Shown here piece by piece: positions 5,786 to 8,680 of a stretch of DNA of 8,680 bases. Source of the stretch: Actinomycetes bacterium (GTDB lineage Bacteria > Actinomycetota > Acidimicrobiia > Acidimicrobiales > Microtrichaceae); the NCBI GenBank assembly GCA_023423215.1, contig JAFAFZ010000387.1, positions 1 through 8,680 of the forward strand. The letters are read 5' to 3'. Below the pieces are notes generated by a model, which saw only the letters and a program-made list of their open reading frames with translations, had not been told where the DNA came from and did no database searches. A program made the translations under genes and the position numbers. How positions within the stretch are numbered: the first letter of the stretch is position 1; every line of letters begins with the position of its first letter.

Positions 5786-6667
5786 GTGACCACGATCGAA
5801 CACGTCGCGGCGGCAGAGATCGCATCGCCCGTGTCGACACCGCCCAGCTCGACCCCGGCCACGGCGGGTGCCACGGTCGGCTCCGCGTCGAACGCCGGGC
5901 GCACCGCCCTGCGGGTCGCCCGCAAGGTCGTGATGGGCATCGTCGGGGTGCTCTGGCCGGTGGTCTTCCTCTACGTCGTGTGGGCGCTCTGGATCGACAT
6001 CCAGCAGCTCCCGCCAGCCGTCGCGCCACACCCGAACGACGTCATCGAGTACATCTCGCAGAACCCGGGCAGCTACTTCGCCGACGCGGTGGACACCTTC
6101 CGGATCGTGGTGGGCGGTGTCCTGCTCGGCGCCGTGGCCGGCGTGGCGCTCGCCAGCCTCTCGTGGTTCTCGTCCTTCGCCCGGGCCGCCATCAGCGCGC
6201 CGACGCTCATCACCCAGTGCCTGCCGGTCGCCACGCTCGTGCCGGTCATCGCCCGGGTGTTCGGGTACAACGAGCGGACCGTCGTGATCGTGGCGGCGCT
6301 CATCACGTTCTTCCCGGTGCTGGTGTTCACCAGCACGGGCATGCGCTCGACCCCGGCCGGCACCACCGACATGTTCAAGGTGTTCGGGGCGTCGCGGCGT
6401 CGGCGGTTCCTGCTGCTGGCCGTGCCCTCGAGCGTGCCGCGCCTGCTCGTGTCGCTGCAGCTCTCGGTCGTGGTCGCCGTCGTCGGTGCGATGTTGGCCC
6501 AGTGGATCATGGGCGCCAACGGCCTCGGCTACCGCCTGGCCGTCGCCCAGGCCTCGTTCCGGACCTCCGAGGCGTGGGGCGCCTCGGTCGTCGCCATCGC
6601 CGTCGGCGTCGTGCTCTACACGGCCGCCTCGTCCCTCGCCCGCTACGCCCGTCGTCGATTCGATTGA
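5786..6667 (+). CDS. ABC transporter permease 1 (binding-protein-dependent, SsuC/TauC-like)
   Basis: 293 aa, GTG start. Integral membrane subunit forming half of the import channel. The first 46 residues are a Ser/Thr/Ala/Pro-rich cytoplasmic extension ending in basic residues. Hydrophobic segments follow at about 49-69, 104-127, 143-160, 164-184, 222-245 and 264-284, the six-helix pattern of this family. The cytoplasmic coupling (EAA) loop is recognisable at 195-225: FKVFGAS with G201, a basic run RRRR, then P214 and P218. It contacts the ATPase. The C-terminus is basic (RYARRRFD). The ATPase gene starts 10 nt downstream. It differs strongly from permease 2, so the channel is probably a heterodimer. 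Substrate specificity cannot be inferred from it. Confidence 0.92.
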   Translation: MTTIEHVAAAEIASPVSTPPSSTPATAGATVGSASNAGRTALRVARKVVMGIVGVLWPVVFLYVVWALWIDIQQLPPAVAPHPNDVIEYISQNPGSYFADAVDTFRIVVGGVLLGAVAGVALASLSWFSSFARAAISAPTLITQCLPVATLVPVIARVFGYNERTVVIVAALITFFPVLVFTSTGMRSTPAGTTDMFKVFGASRRRRFLLLAVPSSVPRLLVSLQLSVVVAVVGAMLAQWIMGANGLGYRLAVAQASFRTSEAWGASVVAIAVGVVLYTAASSLARYARRRFD

Positions 6668-6669
6668 GC

Positions 6670-6674
6670 AGGAG
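6670..6674 (+). promoter_or_regulatory. Closely spaced ribosome binding site of the ATPase gene
   Basis: AGGAG ends only 3 nt before ATG 6678, tighter than usual. There is no better in-frame start nearby: the frame continues upstream without ATG or GTG into permease 1. Translation may rely on coupling with the upstream stop, 10 nt away. Confidence 0.55.
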
Positions 6675-6677
6675 CTG

Positions 6678-7544
6678 ATGTCCACCACCAACGCCAGCGA
6701 CACCACCACGGTCGACACCGTCGACCTGACCTCCCCGTCACCGGTCGAGCACACCGGTCGGGGCGTGCCGATCGAGATCACCGAGGTCTCGAAGCAGTTC
6801 CAGCTGAAGCGCCGCAAGACCGTCGACGCCGTCAGCGACATGACGCTCTCGGTCCAGCCGGGCGAGTTCGTCGCACTGATCGGCCCGTCGGGCTGCGGCA
6901 AGTCGACCGTGCTGCGCATGGTCGCCTCGCTCGAGCAGCCGACCAGCGGCACCGTCACCGTCGCGGGCAGCGCGCCGGCCGACATGGCGAAGAGCCACCG
7001 CCTCGGCGTCGCCTTCCAGGACAACGCGCTGCTGCCGTGGTCGACGGTCCGCAGCAACCTGAACCTGCCCTACAAGCTCGCCGGTCGGAAGGTCGACACC
7101 GACCGGGTCGACTCGCTCATCGACCTGGTCGGCCTGAAGGGCTTCGAGAACGCCCGGCCCAAGCAGCTCTCGGGCGGCATGCGCCAGCGGGTGTCGATCG
7201 CCCGCTCGATCATGCTCGAGCCCGACGTGCTCCTCCTGGACGAGCCCTTCGGTGCGCTCGACGCGGTGACCCGCCGCCGGCTGAACATGGAGCTCCAGCG
7301 CATCTGGCTCGCCGACCCCGTCACCACGGTGCTCGTCACCCACGACGTCGACGAGGCACTGCTGCTGGCCGACCGCGTCGTCGTCATGTCACCCCGGCCC
7401 GGCCGGGTCCGCATGATCCGTGAGGTGCCCTTCGAGCGTCCCCGCACCTCGGCCGTCACCCGAACCGCCGAGTTCCACGAGCTGGTCGACGAGCTGACGA
7501 CCGAGCTGGACAACCTGAGCCGGGGGAGCGCCGCCGATGACTGA
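6678..7544 (+). CDS. ABC transporter ATP-binding protein (SsuB/TauB-like)
   Basis: 288 aa. The ATPase that drives the importer from the cytoplasmic face. A polar, Thr-rich N-terminal extension (about 1-28) precedes the nucleotide-binding domain. Walker A GPSGCGKST is at 69-77 (K75), the Q-loop Q114 lies in FQDNALLPW, the signature LSGGMRQR starts at 164, Walker B VLLLDEP is at 184-190 (catalytic E189), the D-loop follows (GALDA) and the H-loop is H222. All catalytic elements are intact. The ALLPW after the Q-loop and the PRPGR stretch near 238 are typical of nitrate/sulfonate/taurine-type ATPases, which pair with NMT1-like binding proteins. The frame is open upstream to 6486, but that part lies in permease 1; ATG 6678 follows the permease stop. 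It overlaps permease 2 by 8 nt. Confidence 0.94.
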   Translation: MSTTNASDTTTVDTVDLTSPSPVEHTGRGVPIEITEVSKQFQLKRRKTVDAVSDMTLSVQPGEFVALIGPSGCGKSTVLRMVASLEQPTSGTVTVAGSAPADMAKSHRLGVAFQDNALLPWSTVRSNLNLPYKLAGRKVDTDRVDSLIDLVGLKGFENARPKQLSGGMRQRVSIARSIMLEPDVLLLDEPFGALDAVTRRRLNMELQRIWLADPVTTVLVTHDVDEALLLADRVVVMSPRPGRVRMIREVPFERPRTSAVTRTAEFHELVDELTTELDNLSRGSAADD

Positions 7545-8316
7545 CGACGACGACTTCGGCACCCCGGTGAAGCGCATCGTCGCCGCGTTCTCGGGCGCCG
7601 CGCTGCTGCTGGTCGTCTGGCAGATCGTCGGCGTCACCGAGGTGTTCGGCACGACGATCTCGCCGGTCACCGACGTGATCGACGTGTTCACGGACCCGGC
7701 ACGGCGCCCCACGATCGTGAACGCCGCGCTGGCCACCGCCACCGAGGCCGTGAAGGGGTTCTTCTGGGGAGCGCTGGCAGCGATCGTCGTCGGCCTCTTC
7801 GTGACCTCGCTGCCGATCTTCCGAAAGGGCGTCGACCAGCTCGCCACGATCCAGAGCGCGATCCCCTTCGTCGCCCTGGCGCCGATCCTGCTGGCCAACT
7901 TCGAGCGCACGACGATCCCCGTCGCCATGGCCGCCTGCACCGTCTTCTTCACGATCTACGTCGCCGTCGTCCAGGGCCTCGGGTCCGCCTCGCCGACGCT
8001 GAACGAGGTCCTCGTGGTGTTCGGCGGGTCGCGGCGGGCGAAGCTCCTGCGCATCCAGCTGCCCTCGGCCCTGCCCGTGGTCGCCACGAGCCTCAAGGTC
8101 GCCATGCCGCTCGCCATCGTCGGCGCCGTGATCGGCGAGTGGTTCGGCGTGTCGAAGGGCATCGGACCGGTGCTGCTGACCGCGCTGCGGAACTACCAGA
8201 TGCCGATCATGTGGGCGGCTGCGACGTCGACGGTGATCGTGGCCCTGGTGCTGTTCGGCGTCATGGCGGTCATCGAGCGCCTCGCCATGGAGCGCTTCGA
8301 AGGCGCCACCCGCTGA
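7537..8316 (+). CDS. ABC transporter permease 2 (binding-protein-dependent, SsuC/TauC-like)
   Basis: 259 aa. The second membrane half of the importer. It starts at ATG 7537 inside the end of the ATPase gene, with GGGGGAG at 7521-7527 as ribosome site. A short acidic N-terminus (MTDDDDF) precedes hydrophobic segments at about 12-32, 72-92, 105-121, 126-147, 185-202 and 226-247. The EAA coupling loop is NEVLVVFGGSRRAKL with G163, then P176 and P180. It lacks the long N-terminal extension of permease 1 and differs from it throughout, so the two are ancient paralogues rather than a recent duplication. The tight coupling to the ATPase gene suggests matched synthesis of the complex. Confidence 0.92.
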   Translation: MTDDDDFGTPVKRIVAAFSGAALLLVVWQIVGVTEVFGTTISPVTDVIDVFTDPARRPTIVNAALATATEAVKGFFWGALAAIVVGLFVTSLPIFRKGVDQLATIQSAIPFVALAPILLANFERTTIPVAMAACTVFFTIYVAVVQGLGSASPTLNEVLVVFGGSRRAKLLRIQLPSALPVVATSLKVAMPLAIVGAVIGEWFGVSKGIGPVLLTALRNYQMPIMWAAATSTVIVALVLFGVMAVIERLAMERFEGATR

Positions 8317-8320
8317 GCTC

Positions 8321-8680
8321 GTGATCCAGTACCCGCTCGCCCTCGGCGGCGTCGTCACCCGAGTGCTCGAGGCCGGCTCCGGCGACCGCACCGTGGTCTG
8401 CGTGCACGGCTCCGGCTCCCGCGCGGACCGCTGGCGACCGCAGCTCCCGCTGCTGGAGCGGTCCGGACACCACGGGTACGCGTTCGACCTGCCGGGTCAC
8501 GGCCTGGCGGACAAGCCGGTGGACCTCGACTACGGCGCCCCCGCCTTCGCCGACGTGCTCGAGGAGCTGCTCGAACGCCACGTCGCGACGCCGACGGTGC
8601 GGCTGGGCACCTCGCGCGGCGGCCAGGTCGCGGCGCTGGTCGCCGGTCGCCGGCCCGACCTCGTGCGGGGGCTGGTGCTC
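8321..8680 (+). CDS. Alpha/beta hydrolase, N-terminal part, cut by window end
   Basis: 120 codons visible from GTG 8321, open to the end of the window. The translation shows the alpha/beta-hydrolase layout: VVCVHGSGSRADRW at about 26-39 (oxyanion-hole HG), FDLPGHGLADKP at about 56-67, and a nucleophile elbow G96-T-S98-R-G100. Ser98 is the predicted nucleophile; the acid and His of the triad lie outside the window. GTG 8321 is chosen because it starts 4 nt after the permease 2 stop and gives an N-terminus of ordinary length before the first strand; no clear ribosome site is visible, GAAGG at 8299 being too far. Relatives include meta-cleavage product hydrolases, esterases and lactonases. In this context a role in cleaving a catabolic intermediate or an ester substrate is plausible but unproven. 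Confidence 0.8.
   Translation, partial: MIQYPLALGGVVTRVLEAGSGDRTVVCVHGSGSRADRWRPQLPLLERSGHHGYAFDLPGHGLADKPVDLDYGAPAFADVLEELLERHVATPTVRLGTSRGGQVAALVAGRRPDLVRGLVL

Noticed and set aside
4543..5940. Long minus-strand open frame (465 codons) spanning the FAH gene and the intergenic gap
   Set aside because: Low-complexity Arg/Gly/Asp-rich translation without motifs. It crosses a real gene, a hairpin and a real start, and has no credible start region.
5735..7057. Minus-strand open frame (440 codons) opposite permease 1 and the ATPase gene
   Set aside because: Translation is rich in Gly, Arg, His and Asp repeats typical of antisense of GC-rich DNA, while the + strand holds intact permease and ATPase signatures.
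1..8680. CRISPR array, tRNA, rRNA, insertion sequence or phage attachment site
   Set aside because: No regularly spaced repeats, no cloverleaf-like segments, no transposase motifs and no terminal inverted repeats were seen. Gene-dense + strand coding explains nearly all of the window.

Overview
The window looks like part of the chromosome of a high-GC actinobacterium (Actinomycetota). G+C is roughly 70% by eye, codon third positions are almost all G or C, starts include GTG, genes are packed with 4-nt overlaps, and the binding protein carries a Tat-type lipoprotein signal. I cannot name the genus. All supported genes lie on the + strand and read as one catabolic and uptake locus, probably for a small aromatic or cyclic organic acid. 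The exact substrate cannot be read from the sequence.

Layout: 20-1108 encodes a Tat-exported lipoprotein substrate-binding protein of the NMT1/THI5-like type. It overlaps by 4 nt the first of two paralogous Rieske non-haem iron oxygenase alpha subunits (1105-2340 and 2388-3611). The second oxygenase overlaps a protein built from two NTF2/SnoaL-like domains (3608-4702), which in turn overlaps a fumarylacetoacetate-hydrolase-family enzyme (4699-5622). A 163-nt gap (5623-5785) holds a strong 13-bp hairpin, further complementary arms and an A+T-rich island; I read it as the boundary between two transcription or expression blocks. Downstream come ABC permease 1 (5786-6667), the ABC ATPase (6678-7544) and ABC permease 2 (7537-8316). 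An alpha/beta hydrolase starts at 8321 and runs off the window end.

How the genes may work together: the binding protein captures a substrate outside the membrane, and the two different permeases plus one ATPase import it. One or both Rieske oxygenases hydroxylate or demethylate it. The FAH-family and alpha/beta hydrolases would act on later C-C or ester cleavage steps. Not present in the window are a ferredoxin, a reductase, a canonical ring-hydroxylase beta subunit, a ring-cleavage dioxygenase and a regulator. The most unusual points are the tandem oxygenase pair, in which one Rieske motif has a spacer about twice normal length; a 65-nt perfectly identical block shared by the two oxygenase genes over the iron-binding motif; and the double NTF2-like protein, whose fold class is that of ring-hydroxylase beta subunits, placed where a beta subunit would be expected.
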